Below, piece by piece: positions 53,511 to 64,000 of a stretch of DNA of 64,000 bases (position 1 is the stretch's first letter; every line of letters starts with the position of its first letter). The DNA is taken from positions 1,674,001 through 1,738,000 of the forward strand of contig JAPYXD010000711.1 in the NCBI GenBank assembly GCA_030998225.1. Direction: 5' to 3'. The translations under genes were made by a program, and so were the position numbers. A model generated the notes under the pieces. It saw only the letters and a list, made by a program, of their open reading frames with translations. It was not told the DNA's origin and searched no databases. Source of the DNA: Diplolepis rosae. Lineage: Eukaryota; Arthropoda; Insecta; Hymenoptera; Diplolepididae.

Positions 53511-53620
53511 AATGCTCGCAGGACTGATCGCGCCTCGGCTTCGATCTCCTGCGAGCATTGTCGCTCGTCGCGTAATACGCCTCATTATGCGCCTAGGAAC
53601 ATAATATACTATTCCCGTGT
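53511..53620. repeat. Hairpin repeat, second copy of 6840-6995
   Basis: AATGCTCGCAGGA (53511-53523) and its exact inversion (53547-53559) enclose a 23-base loop. The tail to about 53620 matches the 6.9-kb copy. Confidence 0.7.
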
Positions 53621-53630
53621 TGCACACGAT

Positions 53631-53718
53631 TTTTTTTCTACTAGCGGGCCAGAAAGTGGATTTGTTTGCCCCGCACGGGGCAATAAAGTCCACTTTATGG
53701 CCCGCTAGTAGAAAAAAA
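53631..53718. repeat. Near-perfect 30-bp inverted repeat
   Basis: The arms are 53631-53660 and 53689-53718 (TTTCTACTAGCGGGCCA outer part, AAGTGGA inner part) and differ at one or two positions. The loop contains a smaller palindrome CCCCGCACGGGG. Confidence 0.8.
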
Positions 53719-53789
53719 TAATTTTTGAAAGAACAATCCCCATCACTGAAAAGCAACCTTTCATTTTAAATAATACATTTTGGACAAAA

Positions 53790-54100
53790 AAAATCTGCCC
53801 GCTTCGCGGGCACATTCTCATCGCGCGCCTAGGACGCGCGATTTGATCGTCGCGCTTCGCGCTCGGTCTTGTGCTCTTAGCATACATTTAAGTTTATTTC
53901 TTATAATTTGATACTGAAGCTCAAACCAATTTTATAATAATATTACAGATGATGTGAATTACACATTTTCTCAAAGTCACTCAATTTCTTTTTGAATTTA
54001 AGTGAAACAGGAAATTCAATTTACTTAAGGCTCTATCGGCCTTAAGGAACACATTCTCATCATGACGCTCGCGCTTCGCGCTCGATTGTCTGTATACATT
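53790..54100. other. Cluster of small CG-rich hairpins in AT-rich DNA
   Basis: Short palindromes such as CCCGCTTCGCGGG (53799), CGCGCCTAGGACGCGCG and CGCGCTTCGCGCTCG (twice, about 53850 and 54070) occur near two copies of ACATTCTCATC. Confidence 0.45.
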
Positions 54101-54179
54101 TCAGTAACTTTTTAATAAATTACATGATTAAAATAATTTATTTTCTTCCAAATCTCTCAAAAAGAAAAAACAATCGTAG

Positions 54180-54610
54180 ACTTTATTTAAGGAAACGATT
54201 TTGCAGAACAACGCTTATTTCGTATCTCACATATTTTGGTGAAAAAAATCGAATTTTTTCAATATTAAAAATTAAAACATAAAATATACATCCTGTCGAG
54301 AAATTTCTTGATAACGAAACGAAAAATATATGTTTTATCAGAAACTGCGTCAGACAAAATTTGTAGATCTTTTTGAAGCGAACAACTTTGTATTCTTACG
54401 TTTTTTTCGTATTTTACATATTATTGTTAAAAAATTGAATTTTGGATTTTCAATAGTTTTTTTTTTAATTAAAAAGAAAAATATGCATCTTATGAAAAAA
54501 TGTTACAATTCAAATTTGTAGGTCTTTATGTAGAAAATAATATTGTATCATAACGTTTTTACGTATCTCGTATAATTTAACTGGAAAATGGAATTTTGAT
54601 ATTGACTTTT
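54180..54610. repeat. Degenerate repeat, three units of about 155-170 bp
   Basis: The block GTAGRTCTTT followed by TTGTATC/TTGTATTC, ACGTTTTTWCGTAT and GAATTTTGRT recurs at about 54363 and 54518; an earlier, weaker unit starts near 54190. Confidence 0.5.
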
Positions 54611-54828
54611 TTCGAATTTGAATATGCTGTAACATTTCTAATTTTGATTTTTTTTGATTTTTTAAAAAAATTATTTTCAAAAACACAAAAGCAGTGCTCA
54701 ATCCCTCAATTTTGATTGGATATGGCTGGTTAACGCACTTGTCCTTACTTTTTCGGCTCCGATAAAGTGTACCAAAGCTCAATTCAATCTGATAATTCTA
54801 TCGAGAGTTAAGCCGCACACGACCTACT

Positions 54829-54859
<31 letters not shown>

Positions 54860-54860
54860 C
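54829..54860. repeat. (ACAG)n microsatellite
   Basis: About eight copies of a tetranucleotide at 54829-54860. Confidence 0.9.
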
Positions 54861-54974
54861 TTTCGTAAAAACCATTTTTTCTGACTCAGGGGGTCTCAAA
54901 AATAAAGATTTGATGAAAATTTCGAAAGTCATTTTTCACATAAAACCAATACCTTCTCATCCATGATGAGAATG

Positions 54975-55205
54975 TAAAAATGCGCCCCTGCATGGCCATA
55001 TGTAGAGACGACTTTGGATAAAAATCGTCTTCATGGGAACTTCATGGTCTACGAATACACTCTGATTTTCCGGCTCATCAAAAATGTCTATCGATTTTTG
55101 GGCTGCAACCGTTAACATTAAAATTCACCCCTGCATGGTCATGTAGAGGCGTCTTTGAACAAAAATCATCTTTTTGCAAACTTTATGGTCTAGGAATAGG
55201 TTATT
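54975..55205. repeat. Two-copy repeat related to 48750-48830
   Basis: CGCCCCTGCATGGCCATATG (54982) and CACCCCTGCATGGTCATG (55127) begin copies about 145 bp apart, each with AAAAATCRTCTT and TATGGTCTASGAATA. The intervening CTCTGATTTTC...AAAAATGTC block also occurs near 48760. Confidence 0.6.
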
Positions 55206-56660
55206 GCCAGAGCCCAAAAAAGCCCAAAATTCTGATGCAGTTTACTTTTAATTTATTTAAATTTTTGTTTAGCTGAGGTGATGGCTAGATTCAAGTTAGC
55301 ACCTTCACACGAAATTTGATTTTTCTGGAAAGAGTATTGGAGCCCAAAAAAGCCTAAAATTTTAATGTCCGAAAAGTTGGCACCGCCATTTTTAATTTTA
55401 AAAAAATAAAAGTTTTGCTAAATTGTGCTGAATTTGGGCTACATTGTGCCACATTGTGGCAGAAAAGATTTTTTGGAAAAATAAAAAATAGAGCTAAAAT
55501 ATCCAAATAGCGATTTTTTTACTAACGCCACCATTTTGGTTTTTAGAGATAAAAAAGTTGTGCCAGGTAGCCCTTAACATGTGAAAGAACGTGCCGTAAA
55601 CGAAATTTCGATATCACAAACCGTTTTTAAGAAAAATAAAATTTTGAAAAATGTACATTTCGAAAATGTAAATTTCGAAAAAATAAATGTTGTGCTGAGT
55701 TGTGATAGGCGAGCACAATAAATGTCTCGCTGAACGATTTTGTCTCGGAGGTTTATTTTCCAAAATAGGTTCATTTTTATGAACTTGGGGATTTGTTTGG
55801 ACATATAATTTTCAAATATGTGAATTTCGGAAAAGTGAAAGTTGCACTTTCATGAACTTGTAAATTAGTTTAAATACTAAATTTTTGAAAATTTTTAGAG
55901 ATATTTGGTGATATTTATTTCCCAAATAAGTTTACAGGGTTCGCCATTGTTCAGTTTTTATTATAAATTATTTTTGAGCTTTGTTCCCAGAATTTAAATC
56001 GAAATTGAACTTTGACGTTATTTTTTATATATTCAAACATCAGTTTTCATTTCGTATCAGCATGTACCCTTCAAACCTGTAAAAAAATCGATCCGACCTA
56101 ATCCGATTTAATCCGAGGCAACTAACCGAATGAATCCGAAACCAAGTTTTCAATCCGAATTAATCCGAGCTTGGATATAAATATCGGAATGAATCGGAAT
56201 ATTTCTGATTGGCTCGAAATGAATTCCTATCCGATACTTTCGCCAGGGAAAAAGACATTATGCATTTTCGCCCAAAAGGACACTTTGCTTCAAGAGCTAA
56301 GTAAAGTTGACAGCACTATAACATCAAATCATAATGTCTCTTATTTTATATAATAAATGGCTCATTTTATGGCCTATTGCCGAATTTTCGGTTTATCACT
56401 TTTTTAGAAACAAGTATGGTGTTTGTTACTTCAAGCCAGAAGTGCCACTCCAGGAAACGAACCAAAAATGTTCACTACAAATTACACCATTTACAGAATT
56501 TCAGGCACATTTACGGTTCGAAATAATCCTTTGAAACATTGTCTTACATTCAAAATTAAAAAAGGGTAGTTAAGGGCAAAGGGCCAGACGTTAATTATTT
56601 TTGCTACTTCATTCGTAGACGAATATACGAAATAAACGAAAAAGATAGATCAAGATACAA
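55206..56660. other. AT-rich sequence with isolated repeat fragments
   Basis: 55685-55725 is a single diverged unit of the 153-bp satellite. At 56093-56175 the motif AATCCGA (or ATCCGAC) recurs about eight times. Short frames at 56171-56534 are unrecognised. Confidence 0.4.
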
Positions 56661-57130
56661 CTTTAAAGTGTCATAGCTTTTTGGATTTTGATTTGAGAGA
56701 AAAATGTTATAGGGCTTTCTTGTAGAACTATTTCGGGGGGGAACAGAACTCTGACCAGAACTCTTGGAGCTTTTCAAAATTGGGTTTTCAAAATTTTTCG
56801 GTAACTTTGAAGTCCCACAGCTTTTTGGATTTTGATTTGAGAGAAAAATGTTATGGGGCTTTCTTGTAGAACTATTCCCGAGGGGAACAGAACTCTGACC
56901 AGAACTCTGAACTTTTCAAAATTGGGTTTTCAAAATTTTTCGGTAACTTTGAAGTCCCACAGCTTTTTGGATTTTGACTTGAGAGAAAAATGTTATAGGG
57001 CTTTTTTGTAGAACTATTCCGGGGGGGTACAGAACTCTGACCAGAACTCTTGAACTTTTCAAAAATTGATTTCCAAAATTTTGGGTCAACTTTGAAGTCC
57101 CACAACTTTTTGGGAATAGAAATTTTCAAA
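56660..57130 (-). repeat. 144-bp tandem array, inverted partner of 51895-52480
   Basis: About three units in reverse orientation (CTTTTTGGATTTTGATTTGA, GAACAGAACTCTGACCAGAA, CAAAATTTTTCGGTAACTTT). The minus-strand frame gives the same 48-residue repeat. Diverged AACTCTAGAACTA-type motifs continue to about 57480. Confidence 0.85.
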
Positions 57131-58100
57131 ATTTGAGTTACACAGAACTCTAGAACTCTTGGAGTACTACAGAAATATATCGATAAAAAGTGAATATGTA
57201 AAAAGTGGGGGGCTGGAATTTTTTTTTTGAAAGTTCACTGTGCCCGGAAATTCACGGAACTCTTGTCGAAAAGCGTCAGGAACTCTAGAACTATGTTAAA
57301 TCTTCCCAGAACTCTGAAAAAAATTGAAATTTTTCGAAAGTGGGGGGAGCCTGAACTTAGCCCCCCATTTTGAAAATCTGATTTTTGAGGCATGTAAACC
57401 CCGGAACTATTTTTAAAAACTATCAGGAACTCTAGAACTATTCTAAAGGAGCTCAGAACTCTAAAAAAAAAGTTGGTTTTTTAATAGTGTGGGTACAGCT
57501 TCACAGGCATAGATTTCTATTCTTATTTTACTACACTTCATGGTTTAGAGAATTTCTTTGTTTTTCTTCTGGAACAGCCTCTTCAGTCAGAGGGGATGAA
57601 CAAAACGATCTGGCCATTATAAAAACAAATTTTAATTAATTCCTTTTTTTATTAATAAACTTTTGCAGTTTGGAGTCTCCGTGGGCGACTCTTTTGTTTT
57701 CAATTACTAAAATTTATTAACACATTTTTGTATTATTTTTAATTACGAGTAAATAGCCGTTCGCAATAGAAGGTTAAGGTTGATTTTTAATTTACGGTAT
57801 TACCCGTTTATACTCTTATGTTTGGTCAATTTTTTAAAAAGTGTGAGGATATGAAGAGAATTGATCCAACCTAACTGTGGATTATTGATACTTTTGAAAT
57901 GAGCCAGTGCCCGGTTTATTTCCTTCAACTCTCGGATCTTCATTTCAATTTTGGATGGAAAAGAAACGAATCATAATAGAAGCATAATAATTAATTGAAC
58001 ACGTACATCTACATTTTTTAAATGCATGATGAGCTTACTTAACTTGAAATAATGTTACATCCGGAATTTATCGAGTCAAGATATAAGACATATAACTATC
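57131..58100. other. AT-rich sequence with no gene
   Basis: Apart from satellite-related debris to 57480, nothing is recognised. Confidence 0.35.
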
Positions 58101-58195
58101 ACTACATGTACCTCATCAGAGCATGTAACTCTTCGAAGCATGTAGCTCATCATAATTAACCTTTCCAAATTCTATAAAAATCGGATCAATAATTT
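58095..58195 (+). repeat. Diverged fragment of the 13930-type LTR
   Basis: The series of GCATGTARCTCATC-like units followed by AACCTTTCCAAATTCTATAAAAA matches the LTR segment at 14170-14235 that ends in the TATA box. Confidence 0.55.
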
Positions 58196-58210
58196 TATTT
58201 TTAGGCTGTA

Positions 58211-59673
58211 CACGCAGAAAAAAGAAAGGCAAAATTCACTAACCGGGAGCAGTAAAAGATTTTAAGTAAATGTAACAGTAAAAACTGTTAACATAGCTGA
58301 AAAGAAATGTCGGAATTACTGAGCGTTTCGTAAATCTCATAGTAAAATCAAAGTAAATCTAACTCGGTCACTTGTGAGTTAAAAATACCTTTATCATATG
58401 TATTAAATACAGGATGATAAGTACCATTCACTGGAACTGAATTACAATACTAGTACAGTACACATTAACGAAAGATCAGTAGATTTTACCGATCTGGATG
58501 TTTCGCTTAACTCGTGCACATGTAACGAAAACATAACCTTCATGTGTAAATCCCGTGTGCCGGCAACGCTGGGTGTAAACAAAGGAATTTCCAACTGCAG
58601 TGAGAAAAACGCATCATAAAACCTGGATGTTAAAAGTAAGGATAGTATTAGGTAAAATCAAAACATTCATTTTTGGTTTTTCATATAATTCGTTTCAGAA
58701 TGTCGTCCGAGTGCTTCCGACGTTATCCGAATAGCTTCGTAGACTCGAATCCAAGTCTGTCCAACTCAGTAGTGGCTTATAAGCGACATTTATTTCGGAA
58801 TATGGCAAGCGAGAATAGCCGAGAGGCTTTAGGCATTAGGAATGCGTTTAGTTAATGTAGATATAGGTAGAGTTAGAGGGTTCAAACCCAAAAGCGATTC
58901 TGAAATTTAATTTCAAGCGTATGCGATTATAAATAGTGTAGCATTGTGTACTATAAATATGTGAACATAAATGTATGATAAGAATATTTGTGTATGTGTT
59001 TCCACTGAAACCTCCCCTCTTCTGAGTGCCAAAGCTCTCCCCTCTATCTTTCTTTTGTTTTGCACCCGTTAAATCTGGTATGTTTCCGTTTATAATCCAA
59101 GATATTATCCGATACTATCTTTTTCTTAACATCTACAGATTATGGTTTTAATAATCTAGATCGCTGTCCCATAGCTAATAGTCCAAGATTATACCCGGTA
59201 ACATATTTTTCATTACCGTTTACAATCCATTTTTCTCAGTGTGCAAAGAAAGTAGCCAAAACAAAAGAACTGTGTTATCCGAAACGAATATGCTACTTTC
59301 ACTAAGAAAAATCGGTAAAGCCACTGTCTTATAAGTAATTCTGACATTCGACAAACGTAAAGAGCACTAACATTTTGGTAAACTATACCGTTACAGTAAG
59401 TTTTATTCTCTTACACGCTATGGAAATGTACCAGAATAATAAGCATTTGTAGAATTTAGAAACAGTGTAGGATAGCAATTGGCTCGGTGAAATTTACTGA
59501 TCCGCAAGTCAGTACCACTTATGTATTCGTATTTGTAACTACCAAATCTGATTACAGTTACTTGTTCAGCCTAGTAAAATTCATTTAACTGGTCAGTTGT
59601 CCATATAAGTACTTGGAAATTAAGTAAAATTTACCGGATTTTCAGTATACTATACGGAACTTTTTTCTGCGTG
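58211..59673. mobile_element. TA-flanked terminal-inverted-repeat element, 1463 bp
   Basis: CACGCAGAAAAAAG at 58211-58224 is inverted exactly at 59660-59673. TA flanks both ends (58209-58210, 59674-59675), as expected for a Tc1/mariner-type non-autonomous element. The interior has many GTAAAATTTACCG-like motifs but no transposase. An inner, imperfect pair (CAGTGAGAAAAA at 58598 and TTTTTCTCAGTG at 59230-59241) may mark a second element nested inside. Confidence 0.65.
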
Positions 59674-59675
59674 TA

Positions 59676-60733
59676 GAAAATAGTAAAAACACAATACTAA
59701 ATTTTCATTTACATTTTTTTCATATTGCATTGAAAATAAATGGAATATATATTGATATCAATGTTCACCAATAACGTTATCTTACTTTTCATTCAATTCT
59801 AAATTATTTTGAGGTTTCTCTTTCTGATTCTTAAGAGACGTTTCGTATTCTCAGATTGGCATTTGCATTGAATCATTTGGCTGTGATTGTATACTCAATT
59901 TTTTTCCAGTGTATATGATGTTGTGTTTGTCCTACGCGATGTACTTAATAATTATGGTCAAAAATAAAGTGAAACAATTTAAAATAAATATCAAATATTA
60001 GACGCGTACATTCTATCAAATAAAAAAAAACTGATCTGATTGGTCGAAAAAATCCGATCTACCGCGCATTCAAATGTTGGATATTAAAAATACGCGATAA
60101 CCGGACCATGTGACTAGACTCCTACTTTACCTGAATTCCAGTTTATGTAACCCCATTTATATTCAAAATAAGGTAGCGAGTTCAGAATATTTAAATTCAA
60201 GTCAAATGCACTAAGATGGGTTTGTCTGTTCATAAATTTCACAAATTTTTAATTCGGTATCTCATTTTTCATGTAAATAGAGCTAGAGAATGTATAATGT
60301 CGGCAAGGTAGGGATGTATTCAGGTGCACGGTTGGTAAATGACCTTAAATAGTATCGAATTTTGTTACACATCTCTAGTTCCAGCCTTCCTAATGTAAAT
60401 TTTCTCATTTACTGCGTAAATTTGACTTCTGACTTGACCATGTCTTTTAGATGCTGTAACTTTGTAGATCATCGCATCACAATCTATCTTTAAGATAAAT
60501 TTTTAAGATGCTAAAAATCTACCAAAAATCAAAATTGAAGGTTCTGAATTTTCAACTTATAATGAAAACATAAGAGAATTGAGCTAAAAATAGATTTTAA
60601 TATGTTTCACTGCCCAAATAATATTCTTCAATAAGCTATCATCCTGGATAATATCTAGGTGATTTCAAATTTATTTTCCCATTATTAAATGTCAGTCACA
60701 AGTATTTTGCTAACATTTGTATTGAATTTGCAG
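59676..60733. other. Region upstream of the transporter exon, no gene seen
   Basis: AT-rich. It may hold the promoter or 5-prime untranslated exons of the transporter gene. A possible splice acceptor (TTTGCAG, ending 60733) precedes the exon. Confidence 0.35.
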
Positions 60734-60906
60734 TGCCTGTCTTAATTTATGTATACCACAAGTTTAAATATGCTTCAAATAGTTGTTTGTTTACATATGA
60801 CGTTGGGCAATGTCGCAAGGTGGTGTCATGCTTTTCGAAGATTCTTATCACTGAACAGACGACCTTCCAACAAAGAAAGAAACAGCCAGCAAATTTTTTT
60901 TGTGAC

Positions 60907-60994
60907 ATGGAGTCCCAAGAACAAATCCTACCAAGTATTCAACTTTCAACAGAGAAAGGAAGTAGCCTACTACAATATGCTTGTGCCTTGAGTG
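60907..60994 (+). CDS. Tret1-like sugar transporter, first coding exon
   Basis: ATG 60907 is the first in-frame ATG of a frame that is open from 60734. It reads MESQEQILPS, then LSTEKGSSLLQYACALS and ends with one base of the next codon before the donor GTGAGT (60995-61000). In Tret1-type transporters this spot, KL-QYLAALS before the first membrane helix, is where exon 1 ends. The split codon (phase 1) joins exactly to the two leftover bases at 63537. The exon may extend upstream as 5-prime untranslated sequence to about 60734. The link to the next exon is inferred from phase and family pattern. Confidence 0.7.
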
Positions 60995-61132
60995 GTGAGT
61001 AAAATTTAGTCATAATGTTAAGTTTTTTTTTGAATCTCATATACTTTATGCGCAAAAAAAATCAGAAACTAAATTTAAAAATAATATGTCCCCAGCAGAC
61101 CCAGTCCAGTGAAAGGTCAGCGAATTCGCTGA

Positions 61133-61491
61133 TTATTATGATTCTGCGGTATATTTTGTGTTTGAAGGTATCGAAATTAATACAATAATTTTATTTTTTA
61201 GCGTTAAAAACGAAAAAAACATAATACCTGTCACTGAAGGCAGTGCAGTGGTTCATCACTTTCCATGTTTTCACCCTCAGGATTAACTATTTGTTAGAGT
61301 AAGACGAAAGTATAGTTGTACCTCATTCCAACCAATGGTCAATTTAAAGGGTGGAGACGTTCTGCAAATGGTGAACCACTGCACTGCCTTCAATGACAGC
61401 TATTATGTTTCATAGTTTTTAACGCTAAAAAATAAAATTATCGTATTACATCGATACCTTTGAACTCAAAATGTACCGTAGAATCATAATA
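61133..61491. mobile_element. Palindromic MITE, 359 bp, in transporter intron 1
   Basis: The arms of about 120 bp pair end to end: ATTATGATTCTGCGGTA at the left, AGAATCATAATAG at the right, with GAAGGCAGTGCAGTGGTTCA inverted further in. No coding frame. Confidence 0.75.
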
Positions 61492-61908
61492 GTAACAATT
61501 TAAACGTGACGTTCATGAAACTTGAGCGGAATTTAGCTAGAATATAACGTTTCGTAAGTAAGCCTACTTACACAGCGGGAAACTGCATTTTAAACACTTG
61601 GCAAAAGCCGCAGACTGTATGAAAAGAGGCGTATTTTCAAGAAATCCACTACTTTTGTTGTGCATTCGAAAAGTACTCTCTCCGTATTTCTCTCAGTGTA
61701 GATTTTTCAATTGCTCATAAAAAATACGAAATATCAAAATATTTTAGAAAATATCAAAAAGAATCGTCATTGCGGGCAATCTATTAATCATTAAATTTTT
61801 AAAAAGCTGAAATTTTACTAGTTTTTCTCTGCAAACAGTTAACAAGTTTTACCTTATTCGCGACTAAAAAATGTAAATTTACACCGAGAAACTTTTTATA
61901 GCACTATA

Positions 61909-63197
61909 CACTACCGTCGGAAATTGTGCGCACGGTGCTTGTGAGTGCTATTAAAAATCAAAGCTGACTTTGAATCACCATATCTCGATGACAAAAAGAG
62001 ATAGGGCATTTTTAAAAAAACAGTTGGAAAGCGTATAAAATTTCACGTCTAGTGATGCTCAACAAATATTTTTTTGACTTTCTGAAAATAATACAGCACG
62101 TGAGGAGATAAAAAAAAATTCAAGATTTTCTCAAATTCTCTACCTCAACTTCAACTTTTAGCATCACCTAGGGAAAATTTTTCCAAAATCTAAAATATTT
62201 ACGACATAGAGACAAAAATTTTATCTTTAATTTAAGCCAAGGAACCTTTAAAAATATTCATGAGTACCCGAGATACGATTTAAAATGTTCAATCGTATCT
62301 GAGTTGAATTTTAATCGACGATCACGGTTCTTGGCCGGTTCTTGCTCGCCTCCTTCGTTGAGACAGGACCGAATAGGCCACGCACAAAGGTGGCGCTTCA
62401 GTGGAGCTCTCTTATATGTTCTTTGATCCAAGGACGTGTTTCCTTTAGTTCCTTTCCTTTCATTCTTAGTTGATATATATATAATGACTATTAGAATTTT
62501 TATTAATGTTCGAGTTTATAAGAATTTTAAGAAATAAAAAATGTTTACATATCATTGTTCTATTCGTTAATATGGGGATAATATTGGATTTAAATAATTT
62601 TTAATAATCACAAATAACAATAAATATTTTTTAAAATTTAGAATAATTAGAAATGAAAATTACTAATGAACAGAATGAAAAATAGATATAAGAGGGCTTC
62701 ACTTAATCGCCACTTTTGTGCGTGGCTATTTGGGTCCTGCCTCAACGAAGGAGGCGAGCAACAAACCGGCCGAGAACCGTGATCGTCGATTAAAATTGAA
62801 CTCAGATACGATTGAACATTTTTAATCGTATCTCGGGTACCCATGAATATTTTTCAAGTTTTCTTGGCTTAAATTAAAGATAAGATTTTAGACTTTATGT
62901 CGTATAATTTTCAGATTTTGAAAAAAAAATTCCTAGGTCATGCAAAAAGTTGAAGTTGGGGTAGAGAATTTGAAAAAATCTTGAATTTTTTTATTAAGTC
63001 CTCAGTGTGCTGCATTATTTTCAGAAGGGAAAAAAAATATTTGTTGAGTGTCACTAGACGTGGAATTTCATAAGCTTTCCAACTGTTTTTTTTTAAATGC
63101 CCTGTCTCTTTTTTTCACCGAGTTATCGTTGTTCGAAGTCAACAGTGATTTTTAATAGTGCTCACAAGCATCGTGCGTGCAATTTCCGACGGTAGTG
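61909..63197. mobile_element. Giant foldback element, 1289 bp, in transporter intron 1
   Basis: The two arms, each about 515 bp, are inverted copies from CACTACCGTCGGAAATTG (61909) to near 62420, and from near 62685 back to 63197. TA flanks both ends (61907-61908, 63198-63199). The inner arm ends contain GC-rich CTCGCCTCCTTCGTTGAG. The central 260 bp is AT-rich and unique. No transposase; a non-autonomous Tc1/mariner-like foldback is likely. Confidence 0.8.
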
Positions 63198-63536
63198 TAT
63201 GTTTTATTTTATAATGATAATTCTAAAAAATATTAGGAATTCAAGAAAAATCGAGGTGCAATGGTAATTATTCCTAGTGGACTGAAAATTTTTCGCAGTC
63301 AAAATACTAAAGATTCGTAAAATGATATGAAACTTTAGTATAGGTTATAGTAAATTTTGATACAATCTATAGTAAATTACAATATAATTCATCTAAAGTT
63401 TGATATTGTGCTGCGGAGAATTCTTACTATGGTACGTTTTTCCCCTAAATTTAAACGTAGTTTAGCAAAAATTGTAAACTCCCCGTGTACCTTATATTTC
63501 TTATCTTGATAAAACATTATCTCATTGTGTTTGCAG

Positions 63537-64000
63537 TCTCCTTGGCAGTAATGGAATCTGGAGCGAGTTTAGCTTGGACGTCGCCAACACTGCCATACCT
63601 GAAGAGAAAAAATTCCGAGATACCTATATCTGAAATCCAAGGTGTTTTACTAGTATCCATGTATTTCCTCGGGTGTTTGTTTGGTTGTCTACTAAGTCCT
63701 TGGACAATGAACAAATTTGGTCGCAAGTACAGTTTCCTGATGTTTTCAATGCCCGTGATTATTGGATGGACCACTATTGGTTTAGCAACCAATTACGTCA
63801 CACTCTTAACAGCGCGATACATAATCGGATTAGGTGACGGTGGTTTAACAGAATTTATTTCTATTTACCTGGGCGAAATCACGGAAAAAAATATCAGAGG
63901 TAAGCTCTCAATAATAACAAAATCGGCAATGCTCGTCGGTGTTTTTTATGAAAATGTAGTAGGGACGTACTTGATTTTTAAAATTGCGAATCTGATTACA
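63537..64000 (+). CDS. Tret1-like facilitated trehalose/sugar transporter, exon 2 (open at window edge)
   Basis: Preceded by a pyrimidine-rich tract and TTGCAG (63531-63536). The frame is open for 154 codons to the end. It shows the first helices of a major facilitator sugar transporter of the plasma membrane: AVMESGASLAWTSPTLPYL (helix 1 and the WTSP hallmark of Tret1-like proteins), GVLLVSMYFLGCLFGCLLSP (helix 2), NKFGRKYSF (the GRK loop signature), then helices 3 and 4 with ARYIIGLGDGG, and YLGEITEKNIRGKL (the E-x6-RG signature). No stop or frameshift is present, unlike the transposon genes. AGAGGTAAGC at 63896 could be a cryptic donor but the frame continues through it. The substrate is inferred from family. 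Confidence 0.88.

Noticed and set aside
63896..63902. GGTAAGC as the end of transporter exon 2
   Set aside because: The frame continues with transporter-like residues (GKLSIITKSAMLVGVFYENVVG), so the exon most likely runs on; only RNA data could decide.

Overview
This looks like an AT-rich, repeat-dominated stretch of an insect (at least arthropod) nuclear genome. The evidence is eukaryotic throughout: a spliced sugar-transporter gene with phase-matched GT-AG borders at the right edge, and fossils of nearly every metazoan transposon class. There are no operons, ribosome-binding sites or CRISPR arrays. The only confident host gene is a Tret1-like (facilitated trehalose transporter) major facilitator gene: coding exon 1 ends at 60994, intron 1 runs 60995-63536, and exon 2 is open to the window edge at 64000. 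The trehalose-type transporter and the R1-type retroelement favour an insect; the order cannot be fixed.

Layout. 1-1300: ORF1/ORF2 junction of a non-LTR element on the minus strand with a GC-rich leader. 1960-3490: a decayed Ty3/gypsy protease-RT piece split by a mariner-like transposase gene. 3500-8550: LTR-like debris, small hairpin repeats, duplicated AT-rich segments and a GC-rich island. 9018-12475: an LTR split by a nested solo LTR, then a minus-strand gypsy pol relic. 12575-13530: a long inverted repeat carrying two converging copies of a small cysteine-rich ORF. 13930-24265: the centrepiece, a full-length 10.3-kb Ty3/gypsy retrotransposon with 99 percent identical LTRs, tRNA-Gly-type primer site, repeat-rich leader, gag with two zinc knuckles, and a pol with two AT-hooks and an acidic spacer between RNase H and integrase. 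It abuts a second gypsy-like element on the minus strand (24266-26815).

28083-31514: a Penelope-like element (GIY-YIG endonuclease, RT partly deleted) with 964-bp inverted arms, each holding a hammerhead-ribozyme core. 33013-37620: an R1-clade non-LTR element on the minus strand, cut in ORF1 by a 1136-bp TTAA-flanked DNA element whose removal restores the frame. 39030-42420: a solo LTR and a BEL/Pao relic. 43049-47220: a SWIM-finger fragment, a mariner fragment, a repeated unknown ORF with a CCAAT-rich tract, a tandem pair of tRNA-like genes, and a Jockey-like endonuclease. 47768-57130: satellite-like DNA, including a 153-bp array that inverts on itself and a 144-bp array with an inverted partner 4.2 kb away, enclosing two unidentified ORFs. 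58211-63200: terminal-inverted-repeat elements, two of them inside intron 1 of the transporter gene.

The sequences do not form a pathway. The biology is nested transposition: elements insert into elements, most are broken by nonsense changes or frameshifts, and the youngest copy (the 13930 gypsy) probably moved using proteins supplied by other copies. All family assignments come from motif recognition by eye, without database searches.
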